A stretch of DNA of 36,746 nucleotides from an uncultured Planctomycetaceae bacterium (GTDB lineage Bacteria; Planctomycetota; Planctomycetia; Pirellulales; Pirellulaceae). The DNA lies in contig CAIPEB010000739.1 in the NCBI GenBank assembly GCA_903863885.1, positions 1 to 36,746 of the forward strand, in the 5' to 3' direction. The stretch's first letter is position 1, and the number at the start of each line of letters is the position of its first letter. The notes beneath the pieces were generated by a model. The model had not been told where the DNA came from and did no database searches. It was given only the letters and a program-made list of their open reading frames with translations. The translations under genes were made by a program, and so were the position numbers. Below, piece after piece: positions 1-7,346 of this stretch.

Positions 1-225
1 ATTGGCTGGTCGTGGGCAGGCCGAGTTCTCGCCCGGAGGGAGCGATCGTGGAACTCACAGCGACTGGTGCGTGGCAGAAGCGGCGTTGCGCGGGACCCCA
101 CAGAACCAGACGCTGGATCAGACGGCGGACAGAATTGAGCGGTAAAACGGAGTCGATGGTCCGCCGCTGATCAGCTTTCCCGTTCTTTCACAAAGATACA
201 CCGGCTCTCCGCGAAAGGTGATGTG

Positions 226-705
226 ATGCGTTTCTTCATTCTCGCAGTCACGTTGACTGTTGCGTTTGCAAATTCAGCTGTCGCCCAAATCGAAAACCCG
301 TTTGCTGATGTCTTGAAGAGGGCGGCAGAGATTGAAGTGGTCGATACCGATGGCCGACATACAACACTTCTCAAACAGAGCTTCAATACGGCCCACAAGG
401 AGATGCGCATTCGATACAACTACTGGCTACAGGGTGTTGGTGAAATCGATGGGTTGCTCCAATCGATCGACCGACTGCACAAGATTCGCCTTGAAGTCGG
501 TCCCGCGGCAAACGAACTCGCGTTCGTCGAACAGAAACTCGCGTTCGCAAGGGAAATCGAAACGCAATGCGCAAAGGCAAACTCCAAAGCTAAGTACGAG
601 GCGATTCGTGAGATCGATGAAGCCAGTGCAACGGCATTTCGAATCCGTGCTGAGCTCGAAATCGAAAAGCTCAAAGCCGTCGTCGGATCCCTTCCCACAA
701 AGTGA
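226..705 (+). CDS. Small secreted hypothetical protein
   Basis: This encodes about 159 residues. I do not recognise the family. The N-terminus (MRFFILAVTLTVAFANSAVA) is a clear Sec signal peptide with probable cleavage after AVA, so the mature protein should be outside the cytoplasm. The rest is charged and probably mostly helical (many E, K, R and A), ending in a stretch rich in E/K/A; no cysteine pairs or catalytic motifs stand out. A GTG at 223 is also in frame, but the purine-rich GAAAGG at 212-217 is better spaced for ATG 226. GC content is visibly lower than in the rest of the window: two 60-base lines I counted gave 50-52 percent, while the ATP synthase genes are clearly above 60 percent. 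With the integrase remnant downstream, this suggests the gene belongs to an acquired segment. That is inference. Confidence 0.6.
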   Translation: MRFFILAVTLTVAFANSAVAQIENPFADVLKRAAEIEVVDTDGRHTTLLKQSFNTAHKEMRIRYNYWLQGVGEIDGLLQSIDRLHKIRLEVGPAANELAFVEQKLAFAREIETQCAKANSKAKYEAIREIDEASATAFRIRAELEIEKLKAVVGSLPTK

Positions 706-952
706 CAGAATCGGGTAGCCGAGCGCGTCTCCCCGCCCAGCCCCACCTGGCATGAGGGTCCGCACTTGGTGGCTTGACGAAGGGAAGCCGCAGCGTCACT
801 CTTTCGCCACCCGCCCACGCTCCGCACCACTCGATCTTCCGCCTCAATCCCGCCTTCTCCGCTCGTTGTTCGTGTTGAGCGGCGTGCGAGACATTTCCTG
901 TCACTCACTCCTGGTTGGTCACGCACGGTCCGGACAAGCAGCAGCCAGAGAT

Positions 953-1489
953 TTACCGGTCAACCGGTTCGCCGTCACGAGCCGTAAGACCAAGCGGCAC
1001 GGTAAGGGCCGGCGGATCGTACCCTTGTTCCCAGAACTGCTGCCGCACCTGCGCGATGCCTTCGAGGTGGCACCGGATCGCTCGGAGTATGTGATCAACC
1101 GGCACAGGGGCACCAACGCCAACCTGCGGACCCAACTGCTGAGAATCCTCGATCGAGCCCAGGTCGAACCCTGGGAACGGGTGTTCCACAACCTGCGGGC
1201 GAGCCGGCAGACCGAACTGGAAATGAAGTTCCCCAGTCACGTCGTCTGCGATTGGCTGGGCAACAGCGAAGCCGTCGCGCGGGACCATTACCTGCAGACC
1301 ATCGAAGGGCACTTTGCCGAGGCGACAAAAGCGACGCAAAAAGCGACGCACTGCCCGTCCATACCGGCCCCTACTGCTCCGCACGCGCAACAAAAAACCC
1401 CGGGAAATCCGGGGTTATCCGTACCTGTATGTTACTGTACGGATGTACAAGCACCCCCTAGGGGAGTCGAACCCCTGTTGCCGGACTGA
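953..1489 (+). pseudogene. Tyrosine recombinase (phage-type integrase), C-terminal fragment
   Basis: The reading frame is open from 752, but recombinase-like sequence begins only near 953. It contains the catalytic-domain lysine hairpin (SRKTKRHGKG), a conserved VPLFPELLPHL stretch, the HxxR box (HNLRASRQTEL) and the tyrosine region (CDWLGNSEAVARDHYLQ), in which Y is the expected nucleophile. The core-binding domain and the first catalytic arginine are missing, so the gene is 5'-truncated and probably inactive. The tail is notable: codons for QKTPGNPGL are the transcription terminator of the neighbouring tRNA, and the last codons (RGVEPLLPD) lie inside the tRNA-Glu gene, where the stop codon falls. 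This is the geometry expected of an element inserted at a tRNA 3' end. The position usually held by H or W before the tyrosine (LGH) is N here. Confidence 0.75.
1392..1416 (-). terminator. Rho-independent terminator of tRNA-Glu
   Basis: Read on the minus strand, an 8-bp perfect stem (AACCCCGG / CCGGGGTT) with a 5-base loop is followed by a run of six T. It lies about 35 bases downstream of the tRNA 3' end, which is the right place to end the tRNA transcript. The same bases are also translated in the integrase fragment on the other strand. Confidence 0.85.
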
Positions 1490-1524
1490 GAACCCGGAGT
1501 CCTAGGCCACTAGACGAAGGGGGC
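1452..1524 (-). tRNA. tRNA-Glu (anticodon CUC)
   Basis: The minus strand folds as a complete cloverleaf of 73 bases. The acceptor is GCCCCCT paired with AGGGGGT (first pair G-U), the D-arm is of the GTCTAGTGGCCTAGGAC type seen in other tRNA-Glu genes, the anticodon stem is CCGGG/TCCGG with loop TTCTCAG giving anticodon CTC, and the T-arm is AGGGG TTCGACT CCCCT. The discriminator is G and CCA is not encoded. The organisation matches E. coli tRNA-Glu closely apart from the anticodon (CUC here). The integrase fragment on the opposite strand ends inside this gene, so the 3' half probably served as an attachment site. Confidence 0.93.
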
Positions 1525-1562
1525 GTGAATGTCCGCTGTGCGGGTCACGCAGAACGTAGGTA

Positions 1563-1593
1563 TATCTTGTCGCACGATGACCGAATTTGTCAA
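1563..1593 (-). promoter_or_regulatory. Candidate sigma70-type promoter for tRNA-Glu
   Basis: On the minus strand a consensus -35 TTGACA (complement of 1588-1593) is followed after 19 bases by AAGATA (complement of 1563-1568), part of an AT-rich patch AAGATATACC. It lies about 40 bases upstream of the tRNA 5' end. The spacing is longer than ideal, so the exact -10 is uncertain. Confidence 0.4.
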
Positions 1594-1646
1594 CTCCCAA
1601 TAGGCACCGATGGCAAGGAACGTGGCTCGAGTTGATGCGGGCCGGA

Positions 1647-3215
1647 TCAACTGCGAGTCCGGTTCGGGGGAGGCGTGCGGAAGGTTTCCTCGAACTCGCT
1701 TCGCACGCTCGGCGGCAGGGACTGAGCCCATTCCATTCTTTGCAGCGGCGACAACTCCCCCATCCGCCCCAGAGCCTGCCTCAACTGAAAAAGCCGCTTC
1801 TGGATTTCGGCCTGCTGTTCACCTCGTTTTGCGTGGTAATTGATCAGGCCGACGAGGGCCCGCGCCTGCACCTGCAGATCCGAATCCTGCGCGGCCAGAT
1901 CGGTCAGAATCCGCAGCGATTCCGATTCGCGGTTGCTTTCGAGGTAAAGATAGGCCAGTTGGAGGCTCGCCTTGTTGGTGTACAACTCATTTTCCGGGCG
2001 ATCCGGCGGAAAATAACGCAGCACGGCTTTGAATGCCTGCTCCGAGTACAACGTCATGGCGTATTGGAACTGGTCGGCCGCGGTAGCTTTCCGCTCGATG
2101 CGATCGCCTCCATCCGCGACGGGCGTCAGGAGCGATGCGGGCCGAGCGACCCAACCTGCCGCAACGCCCAGCACGAGTGCAGCCGCGGCGGGCAGCAGCC
2201 ACCACAAGGGACTCCGCCGCCGCAGATTCAAAGATTCGGTCACCATGACCGCCGCAAGCCGTTGGGTTGCGGCATGACGCTGCTCCGCCGGCACCGCCTC
2301 CGTCAAATCGCCGCAGACGGTCTCGTCAACCCACTCGTCACCCATCGCCTCGACGGGCAGAGTTCTCAGCTCGCGCAGCAACTCGCCCGCATCCTGATAT
2401 CGCTGGGCCGGCTTCTTGGCCAACATCTGGTGCACGATGCGGCACAGACCGCCGGGCAGGTCGGGCCGAAGGTCCTCCAATCGCGGCGGTTCCGTTTTCA
2501 GATGCTGAACGGCCACCGCCAGCGCCGTGTCGCCGGTGAACGGAGGATTGCCGGTGAGCATCTCGTAGCAGGTCACTCCGAGCGAATACAAATCGCTGCG
2601 AGCATCAAGCTGGCGACCTTCCACCTGCTCGGGGCTCATGTACAGCGGCGTGCCGAGCGTAATTCCGACCTGCGTCAGGTTGAGTCTGCCCTCTTCACCC
2701 GCCACACGAGCCAGACCGAAATCCGCGACCTTCACCTCTCCGGTCGAGGCCAGCATGATGTTTTCCGGCTTGATGTCGCGGTGGATGATGCCGCGACTGC
2801 TCGCCCGCTGCAACGCCGATGCGACCTGGCGCAGGATATTCACGGCCAGCTTGACCTTGACCGGCCCTCGACGGGTAATCAACTGCTTGAGGTTCTGGCC
2901 GCGGACATATTCCTGGGCGATGAAATGCACGCCGTCGATGCAGCCGACCTCGTAGATCTGCACGATACTGGCGTGAACGAGCGATGCGGCGGCCTGAGCT
3001 TCATTGTGAAACCGCCGGACGTAGATCTCGTCGACCGCGAGATTGCGCCGCAGCACCTTGAATGCCACCTGCCGCCGCAAAGACTGCTGCTCCGCCAGGT
3101 ACACATCGGCCATGCCGCCGCGCGCCAGCCGCCGCATCAGCTGATAGTCTCCCAGGCGGCGGCCGGAGAGATCCGCGTCGTTGCGAGGTTCCGGGGCGGG
3201 AGACATGTCAGTCAT
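1647..3215 (-). CDS. Membrane-anchored Hanks-type Ser/Thr protein kinase
   Basis: The protein has 522 residues. The kinase domain spans about 22-285: glycine-rich loop [10 protein letters not shown] (30-39), ATP-binding lysine K53, catalytic loop HRDIKPEN (145-152, D147 as base), DFG (165-167), and SPE in place of APE (194-196). All key residues are present, so it should be active on Ser/Thr. A single transmembrane helix at about 337-357 follows a basic stretch (LRRR), placing the kinase in the cytoplasm. The outer part, about 380-522, looks like helical repeats of tetratricopeptide type (for example [23 protein letters not shown]) and may be a protein-binding sensor. ATG 3215 was taken; ATG 3206 is also possible. 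The larE stop lies 9 bases upstream, so the two are probably co-transcribed. The substrate cannot be inferred. Confidence 0.92.
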   Translation of the reverse strand: MTDMSPAPEPRNDADLSGRRLGDYQLMRRLARGGMADVYLAEQQSLRRQVAFKVLRRNLAVDEIYVRRFHNEAQAAASLVHASIVQIYEVGCIDGVHFIAQEYVRGQNLKQLITRRGPVKVKLAVNILRQVASALQRASSRGIIHRDIKPENIMLASTGEVKVADFGLARVAGEEGRLNLTQVGITLGTPLYMSPEQVEGRQLDARSDLYSLGVTCYEMLTGNPPFTGDTALAVAVQHLKTEPPRLEDLRPDLPGGLCRIVHQMLAKKPAQRYQDAGELLRELRTLPVEAMGDEWVDETVCGDLTEAVPAEQRHAATQRLAAVMVTESLNLRRRSPLWWLLPAAAALVLGVAAGWVARPASLLTPVADGGDRIERKATAADQFQYAMTLYSEQAFKAVLRYFPPDRPENELYTNKASLQLAYLYLESNRESESLRILTDLAAQDSDLQVQARALVGLINYHAKRGEQQAEIQKRLFQLRQALGRMGELSPLQRMEWAQSLPPSVRSEFEETFRTPPPNRTRS

Positions 3216-3224
3216 ACGTCAACC

Positions 3225-4058
3225 CTAGCGGGCCCGCAGGGTTTCCGCCGGAATGATGCGGTTCATACTTCCCGAACGCAGACCCTCGAGGTCCACGGTC
3301 ACGAACTTGAAGCCCAGAGACCGAAAGCGCTCGACCAGCGCATCGCGGAATCCGGCGTCGATAACCCGCGAGATCTCGGACGAAGGCACCTCGACGCGCG
3401 CAAGATCCCCGCGATGATACCGCACCCGCAGTTCACGAAACCCCAGCCCGCGAAGGTACTGTTCCGCCTGATCGACCATGGCCAGACGTTCCGGCGTCAC
3501 CTCTTCGCCATATGCCACGCGACTCGCAAGGCACGGCATCGCGGGCTTGTCCCAGATCGGCAGATCCCACAGGGCCGCCAATCCTCGCACATCCTCTTTC
3601 GTGCAACCGGCTTCAACCAGCGGGCTGCGGACTTTGTGTTCCGCGGCGGCCCGTTCACCCGGACGAAAATCGCCCGCATCGTCGCGGTTCGCGCCGTTCA
3701 GAATGAAATCGACTCCCAACTCCTCGAGTCGAGACGTCAATTGCTGGTACAACTCGGTCTTGCAGTAATAGCATCGGTCCGAGTCGTTGCGAGTGTAGCT
3801 GGGATTCGAGAATTCGGCAGTCGAGATCACGACGTGCCGGATACCGATGCGAGCGGCCAGCTCCCGCGCCTCATCCAACTCCCCGGCAGCCAGGCTTGAG
3901 CTCACCCCCGTCACTGCAACAGCGCGGTCCCCAAGCGCCAACTGGGCCGCCTTGGCAACCACAGCGCTGTCGACTCCACCGGAAAATGCGACCGCGCAAC
4001 TTCCCAACGCTCGAATGCTGGCCAGAACGGCCTCGGATTTCGCGACAATATCCGACAT
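3225..4058 (-). CDS. larE: ATP-dependent sacrificial sulfur transferase LarE
   Basis: LarE adenylates the pyridinium-dicarboxylate intermediate and donates the sulfur of its own cysteine during synthesis of the nickel-pincer cofactor of lactate racemase and related LarA enzymes. The protein shows the PP-loop SGGVDS at residues 26-31 (counting from ATG 4058) and the family motif PCLASR with cysteine at position 176. This is the same number as the sacrificial Cys176 described for Lactobacillus plantarum LarE, and it supports the start at 4058. The frame is open 42 codons further upstream, to an ATG at 4184, but that extension has no family resemblance. CYYCK (138-142 in the longer frame) is also conserved. 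No larA, larB or larC is present in the window, so the client enzyme must be elsewhere, or this LarE has another role. Confidence 0.88.
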   Translation of the reverse strand: MSDIVAKSEAVLASIRALGSCAVAFSGGVDSAVVAKAAQLALGDRAVAVTGVSSSLAAGELDEARELAARIGIRHVVISTAEFSNPSYTRNDSDRCYYCKTELYQQLTSRLEELGVDFILNGANRDDAGDFRPGERAAAEHKVRSPLVEAGCTKEDVRGLAALWDLPIWDKPAMPCLASRVAYGEEVTPERLAMVDQAEQYLRGLGFRELRVRYHRGDLARVEVPSSEISRVIDAGFRDALVERFRSLGFKFVTVDLEGLRSGSMNRIIPAETLRAR

Positions 4059-4542
4059 AAGCTGATGCGAACTCCCTGCGGACAAAATGAAAGGCAATAT
4101 CTCCGCCGCAATGCCGTGGCGATGCGTTTTGTGAGAGCCCGCAGTCATAAAGTGGGAACCTGAGCCGCGAGGTACGTGATCCACACTCGAAGCCAGGGCA
4201 AGCCCTGCAGGAGGCGGCTATACGCACGGCCGCGGCTGAAATCAGTCCCCAGCGGACCTCATTATCGGCTCCCCAAAAAATCACATCGTCAGCACGAACA
4301 TGGCAGAAAATATTGCCAGTTTTTTCAGCCAACGTGGCCCGCGCCACCGTTTCCTATTGTAGCAAGCGACCAGCGCATCGTAACAAGCGACGGGCCGGGC
4401 GACAATGTGGAACGGCGGCGCCGCGAGGTCCGGCCAACCGGAGGTAAACTGCGCCGTCAAATCAATACGGCCGAACCGGTCTGGCGGTTCACGACGCCAG
4501 ACATCCGTGCCTGTTTCGCCACCCCCGACGGACTTTCGCCCG
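4059..4542. other. Non-coding gap between larE and the DUF4912 gene
   Basis: I see no convincing gene here. The only structure noticed is a pair of 12-base direct repeats (4359-4370 and 4380-4391) described separately. The region probably carries the larE-kinase promoter, but no clear -35/-10 pair was found. Confidence 0.5.
4359..4391. repeat. 12-base direct repeats, 21 bases apart
   Basis: GTAGCAAGCGAC (4359-4370) and GTAACAAGCGAC (4380-4391) differ at one base and start 21 bases apart, i.e. two helical turns. The phasing is what a DNA-binding dimer or tandem protein would prefer, but nothing else supports a function. They lie about 300 bases upstream of the larE start. Confidence 0.5.
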
Positions 4543-5880
4543 CTATTCGTGGCTCTCGCGGATCATCGGTTCCATGATCTTGGTGTTGCGCTCCACCGCG
4601 AGCACAACGGTTCGCTGCTCGACGCCATCCCCGCTGCTCGCCACGATGGGCAGCACCTGCCGGCGGTCCGGCATGGCCAGGCGGGCACTGAACGTCCCGT
4701 CGGGCCGCAATTTGATCGGGTTGCCGGCCAGCGTCACGTGGGCGTTGGGCTTGGTCGTCCCGTAGACGATCATCTCGGCATCCACCTCGAACAGAAAATC
4801 CCGGTTCCGTGTCAGCATCTTGTCCGCGCCGGCGCCGAACCGAGTGCCGCTGTGCGTTCCCATGGGCCGGCCGAGTCGCTCTTCGAACAACTGCTGCACT
4901 TCGCTGCTGCTCGTCTCATCCGAGTAGCCGCCGCTGAGGGCGTAGATCTTCTCGCAGTCTTCCGCGATATCGGACCAGTTCTCGCTGACGATGTCGCCGT
5001 TGTTGGGCCGCGGCGTGGTGACCGTATTGCTGCGGGCAAGCGAATAGAACTTGCCGCCGGCACTCAGATATCCAATGTCGACGCGATACGACTTCGAGGC
5101 GCCCGGCACGTCGATGTACCACGTGGTTACGCCCCCGTGAATCACGATTTCACGGGCCACCCGCTCGGCCGTGCTCGTCGTCGCGCCGCCGTCCGTCTCA
5201 ACCAGCCGCAAGGTGGGCTGAGCCGTATGCCATTGTTCGGCCATCGCGGCCTGAGCACGCTCGACACTCTGCCGCGTCAATTCCCATACGGCCTGAAGCC
5301 AGTACGCGTCGCGAACAAGCAGCACGACCCGATCGCGTTTTCCCTGCCCTGAATTGTCGGGCGGAAGTTTTGAAGTCCCGTTGTTTCCTTGAGTGCGAAT
5401 CGCCACGGGCGGCGTTGCCAGATTCTTCTGGCGTTCGCGATCCGCCATCGCCTTCTGGATTCGGGCGACCACGCGCGCCGTCTTCACCTTGGCCTTCTTG
5501 GGAGCCTTCGCTGCAACAGTCGGTCGTCCGGTCTTTTCCGGAGACGCAACTATCTTGCGGGCCGGCGAGTGCACCGCTGCCTTGTGCTTGCCAGGAGCCT
5601 TCTTCACCGGTACCGGCTTTTTGGCCGCGACGCTCTTCTTGGCAGGCGTCGTTTTCTTTGCCGAAGGCGTTTGCTTTGCGGCGGGCTTCGACGGCTTGGC
5701 AACGGTCCGACGCGCAGGCGCCCGGGGAGCTTTCGCGCGGGACTTTGCCTTGGATGCACGCAACACTGCGCGCACCAATTCGTCCTTCTTCATTCCGCGA
5801 GAACCGCTGACGCCGAGCTTTGCGGCCAAAGCAGCCAGTTCTTTTGTCGTCCGCGACTGCAAATTGTCTGACGTATACAA
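4543..5880 (-). CDS. DUF4912 protein with Rho-N/SAP-like head and histone-H1-like linker
   Basis: The protein has 445 residues. Residues about 8-47 (TTKELAALAAKLGVSGSRGM, then KKDELVRAVL) resemble the N-terminal nucleic-acid-binding helix-turn-helix of Rho or SAP-type modules. About 47-160 is a low-complexity K/A/P segment like bacterial histone H1 tails, probably disordered and DNA-binding. About 185-300 fits the DUF4912 domain (VVLLVRDAYWLQAVWELT, WYIDVPGASKSYRVDIGYL), followed by a conserved tail with MIVYGTTKPNAHVTLAG, a beta-rich segment. The start is TTG 5880, chosen because a perfect GGAGGT lies 7 bases upstream and no ATG fits. The molecular function is unknown; binding to DNA or RNA is an inference from composition. 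It is probably transcribed alone. Confidence 0.8.
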   Translation of the reverse strand: MYTSDNLQSRTTKELAALAAKLGVSGSRGMKKDELVRAVLRASKAKSRAKAPRAPARRTVAKPSKPAAKQTPSAKKTTPAKKSVAAKKPVPVKKAPGKHKAAVHSPARKIVASPEKTGRPTVAAKAPKKAKVKTARVVARIQKAMADRERQKNLATPPVAIRTQGNNGTSKLPPDNSGQGKRDRVVLLVRDAYWLQAVWELTRQSVERAQAAMAEQWHTAQPTLRLVETDGGATTSTAERVAREIVIHGGVTTWYIDVPGASKSYRVDIGYLSAGGKFYSLARSNTVTTPRPNNGDIVSENWSDIAEDCEKIYALSGGYSDETSSSEVQQLFEERLGRPMGTHSGTRFGAGADKMLTRNRDFLFEVDAEMIVYGTTKPNAHVTLAGNPIKLRPDGTFSARLAMPDRRQVLPIVASSGDGVEQRTVVLAVERNTKIMEPMIRESHE

Positions 5881-5886
5881 GGCTGG

Positions 5887-5892
5887 ACCTCC
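5887..5892 (-). promoter_or_regulatory. Ribosome binding site that fixes a TTG start
   Basis: The minus strand reads GGAGGT seven bases before TTG 5880 of the DUF4912 gene. This near-perfect Shine-Dalgarno sequence is the main reason for accepting the rare start codon. Confidence 0.7.
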
Positions 5893-6124
5893 GCCTCAGT
5901 AAGAGCCTTGCCGCACATCGCTGCGCATACAAAAACTCAAGGGTTGAGCGTCTTCCATGACCGGACTCGTAACGCTCCAACCCCACGCAAAAGTCCGTGG
6001 CCGAACAGGCGACAGATCCAAACAGTTCGCGGGAGCCAAACTGCTTTAGTAGTCAGGGAGGGCCACCCTCCCCCTCGACCGGCGTACCAGGTGGGAGTTA
6101 TCGGATGCATGCCAACACCCAGAA

Positions 6125-6141
6125 CGAGTCAATTTGACTCG
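6125..6141. promoter_or_regulatory. Perfect 17-base palindrome, operator-like
   Basis: CGAGTCAATTTGACTCG is an exact dyad with 8-base arms around one central T. Its size and symmetry fit the binding site of a dimeric regulator. It sits about 500 bases upstream of the first ATP synthase gene and about 250 bases from the DUF4912 start, so its target is unclear. Confidence 0.45.
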
Positions 6142-6444
6142 CGTCACTTGGCGAGCCAAATCCTGATCTCGGTGCTAGTTATGATTCGCAAAGGGCCGAC
6201 TTACCGTCACTCTCGACACTTCACGAATCGTCATCACGACACGTTAAAATCAGTGTAATCACACCCGCATCAATACGCAAATGGAGCCGCGCGGAAGGCC
6301 GTACGGAAATCGGTCAAATTCCGACGAGATGCAGGCACGAAGTCCCCTCCTGCCGCCCGATACACTACCCGTAAACGATTTTCCACACGCGACTTAAGTA
6401 ACACCTGCAACGGCCTGTGAAAATAGGAAATTTTATCCGCCTCG

Positions 6445-6473
6445 TTGACCAAGACCGTCGGTTTCGATAAATT
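6445..6473 (+). promoter_or_regulatory. Candidate promoter of the ATP synthase operon
   Basis: TTGACC (6445-6450), 17 bases, then TAAATT (6468-6473) makes a reasonable sigma70-type promoter. Transcription would begin near 6480, leaving a leader of about 150 bases that includes the 14-base tandem repeat. Confidence 0.45.
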
Positions 6474-6583
6474 GCCCCCGTTTCCGAGACAGCTAATTCG
6501 CGTGCGGCGGAGCGGTTTTGGTTCGAACTCCACGTCAGTGCCCCGGGTTCGGGACAATGCGTGAAGTCCGGAAGCTGCCGCAG

Positions 6584-6611
6584 GTCTAACAACGACTGTC
6601 TAACAACGACT
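6584..6611 (+). repeat. Tandem 14-base repeat before the ATP synthase operon
   Basis: GTCTAACAACGACT occurs twice with no gap, exactly identical, ending 16 bases before the first start codon. If the promoter at 6445 is correct, the repeat is within the mRNA leader. Confidence 0.8.
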
Positions 6612-6627
6612 GAGGCACTACAGGAAG

Positions 6628-6909
6628 ATGGCGGCCAGCCCTGGGTCGGGTCAGCCTGACTGGAATGGTCCTAACAACCCGTTGGGCGAAGCGTTGGAGT
6701 GGGCCGCTCGCATCATGGCGGTCAGTCTCGAGATGGTTTTGCCGGGACTTGGCGGCGAATGGCTGGACCGGCGCTTAGGTACGGGCTTTCTGGTCATTGT
6801 GGGTTTTACGTTGGGCATCCTTGCCGGGGTTTCGCATCTCCTGTTGATGACCGCCGGTCTGAAGCGAAAGGTTCGCCGTCGAAGTGGTGGCGAACGGGAT
6901 GAGACGTGA
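6628..6909 (+). CDS. AtpZ/AtpI-family small membrane protein (ATPase gene 1)
   Basis: This 93-residue protein opens the ATP synthase operon. It has a predicted helical hairpin: a segment with MVLPGLGGEWLDRRLGTG joining two hydrophobic stretches (about 30-45 and 52-77), then a basic C-terminus. The glycine-rich first helix and the short D/R turn are typical of the AtpZ (F1Fo-ATPase gene 1) family, members of which are associated with Fo and proposed to help ion supply or assembly. ATG 6628 is preceded closely by AGGA. The stop overlaps the next start by four bases (GTGA), implying translational coupling. Confidence 0.78.
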   Translation: MAASPGSGQPDWNGPNNPLGEALEWAARIMAVSLEMVLPGLGGEWLDRRLGTGFLVIVGFTLGILAGVSHLLLMTAGLKRKVRRRSGGERDET

Positions 6910-7343
6910 AAGAACAAGCCACGGGAATCTCTGGCAAACCGCGACTTCGGGCTTTGACGGCGGGTCTCTGGCTGACGGGGGCGATGCTTGCCGTGACGCT
7001 CGGCGTATGCATTTACGCCTACCCGCGACACGGTGCCGTCGGCATCGCGGCTGCACTCATTGCCGGATTTGTGAACTGGATCGGCGCGATGGGGGCGATG
7101 AGCCTGATCGCTGTGCTGCGGGGGGGCCCCTGGGTAATCCACGGCTTGTTGGCAGGAATGCTGGTGCGTACCGGCCTTCCCCTGTTTGCCGGATTGTTGC
7201 TGACGCACTTAGCCGGGCCGCTTGCCGGCGCGGGCGTCTTTGGAATGATACTCGTGTGTTATCTGGTTGGTTTGGCAGCCGAGACACTGATCTCCGTGCG
7301 GCTGATCGGACTTCCTACGGGACAATGGGCGCAAACCGCGTGA
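6906..7343 (+). CDS. AtpI-like membrane protein of the ATP synthase operon
   Basis: The protein has 145 residues and four hydrophobic helices (about 18-38, 45-68, 78-102 and 107-132). Length, helix count and position directly before atpB match subunit I (AtpI), the non-structural protein that assists c-ring assembly. The sequence itself is divergent, so the assignment rests mainly on topology and context. It starts with GTG at 6906, overlapping the previous stop. Only three bases separate its stop from the atpB start. Confidence 0.6.
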   Translation: MKEQATGISGKPRLRALTAGLWLTGAMLAVTLGVCIYAYPRHGAVGIAAALIAGFVNWIGAMGAMSLIAVLRGGPWVIHGLLAGMLVRTGLPLFAGLLLTHLAGPLAGAGVFGMILVCYLVGLAAETLISVRLIGLPTGQWAQTA

Positions 7344-7346
7344 GCC

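Larger units (their letters stand above)
5893..6627. other. Long non-coding stretch upstream of the ATP synthase operon
   Basis: No gene on either strand is convincing over about 735 bases. The base composition is lower in GC than the flanking genes. It holds a weak hairpin with an adjacent T-run on the minus strand (5931-5948, stem CTCAA/TTGAG), a 7-bp GGGAGGG/CCCTCCC hairpin with a CCA loop (6056-6072), a perfect palindrome (6125-6141), a candidate promoter (6445-6473) and a tandem repeat (6584-6611). A small RNA cannot be excluded. Confidence 0.5.

Noticed and set aside
1-222. Short open frames at the left edge
   Set aside because: All end within 165 bases; none resembles a known protein, and the upstream context is missing.
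1587-3899. 770-codon plus-strand open frame opposite the kinase and larE
   Set aside because: It lies antisense to two genes with clear conserved motifs; its translation is rich in R, H and Q, as expected for a shadow frame in GC-rich DNA.
5931-5948. Small hairpin CTCAA/TTGAG with T-run on the minus strand
   Set aside because: Only a 5-bp stem; no gene upstream of it on that strand to terminate.
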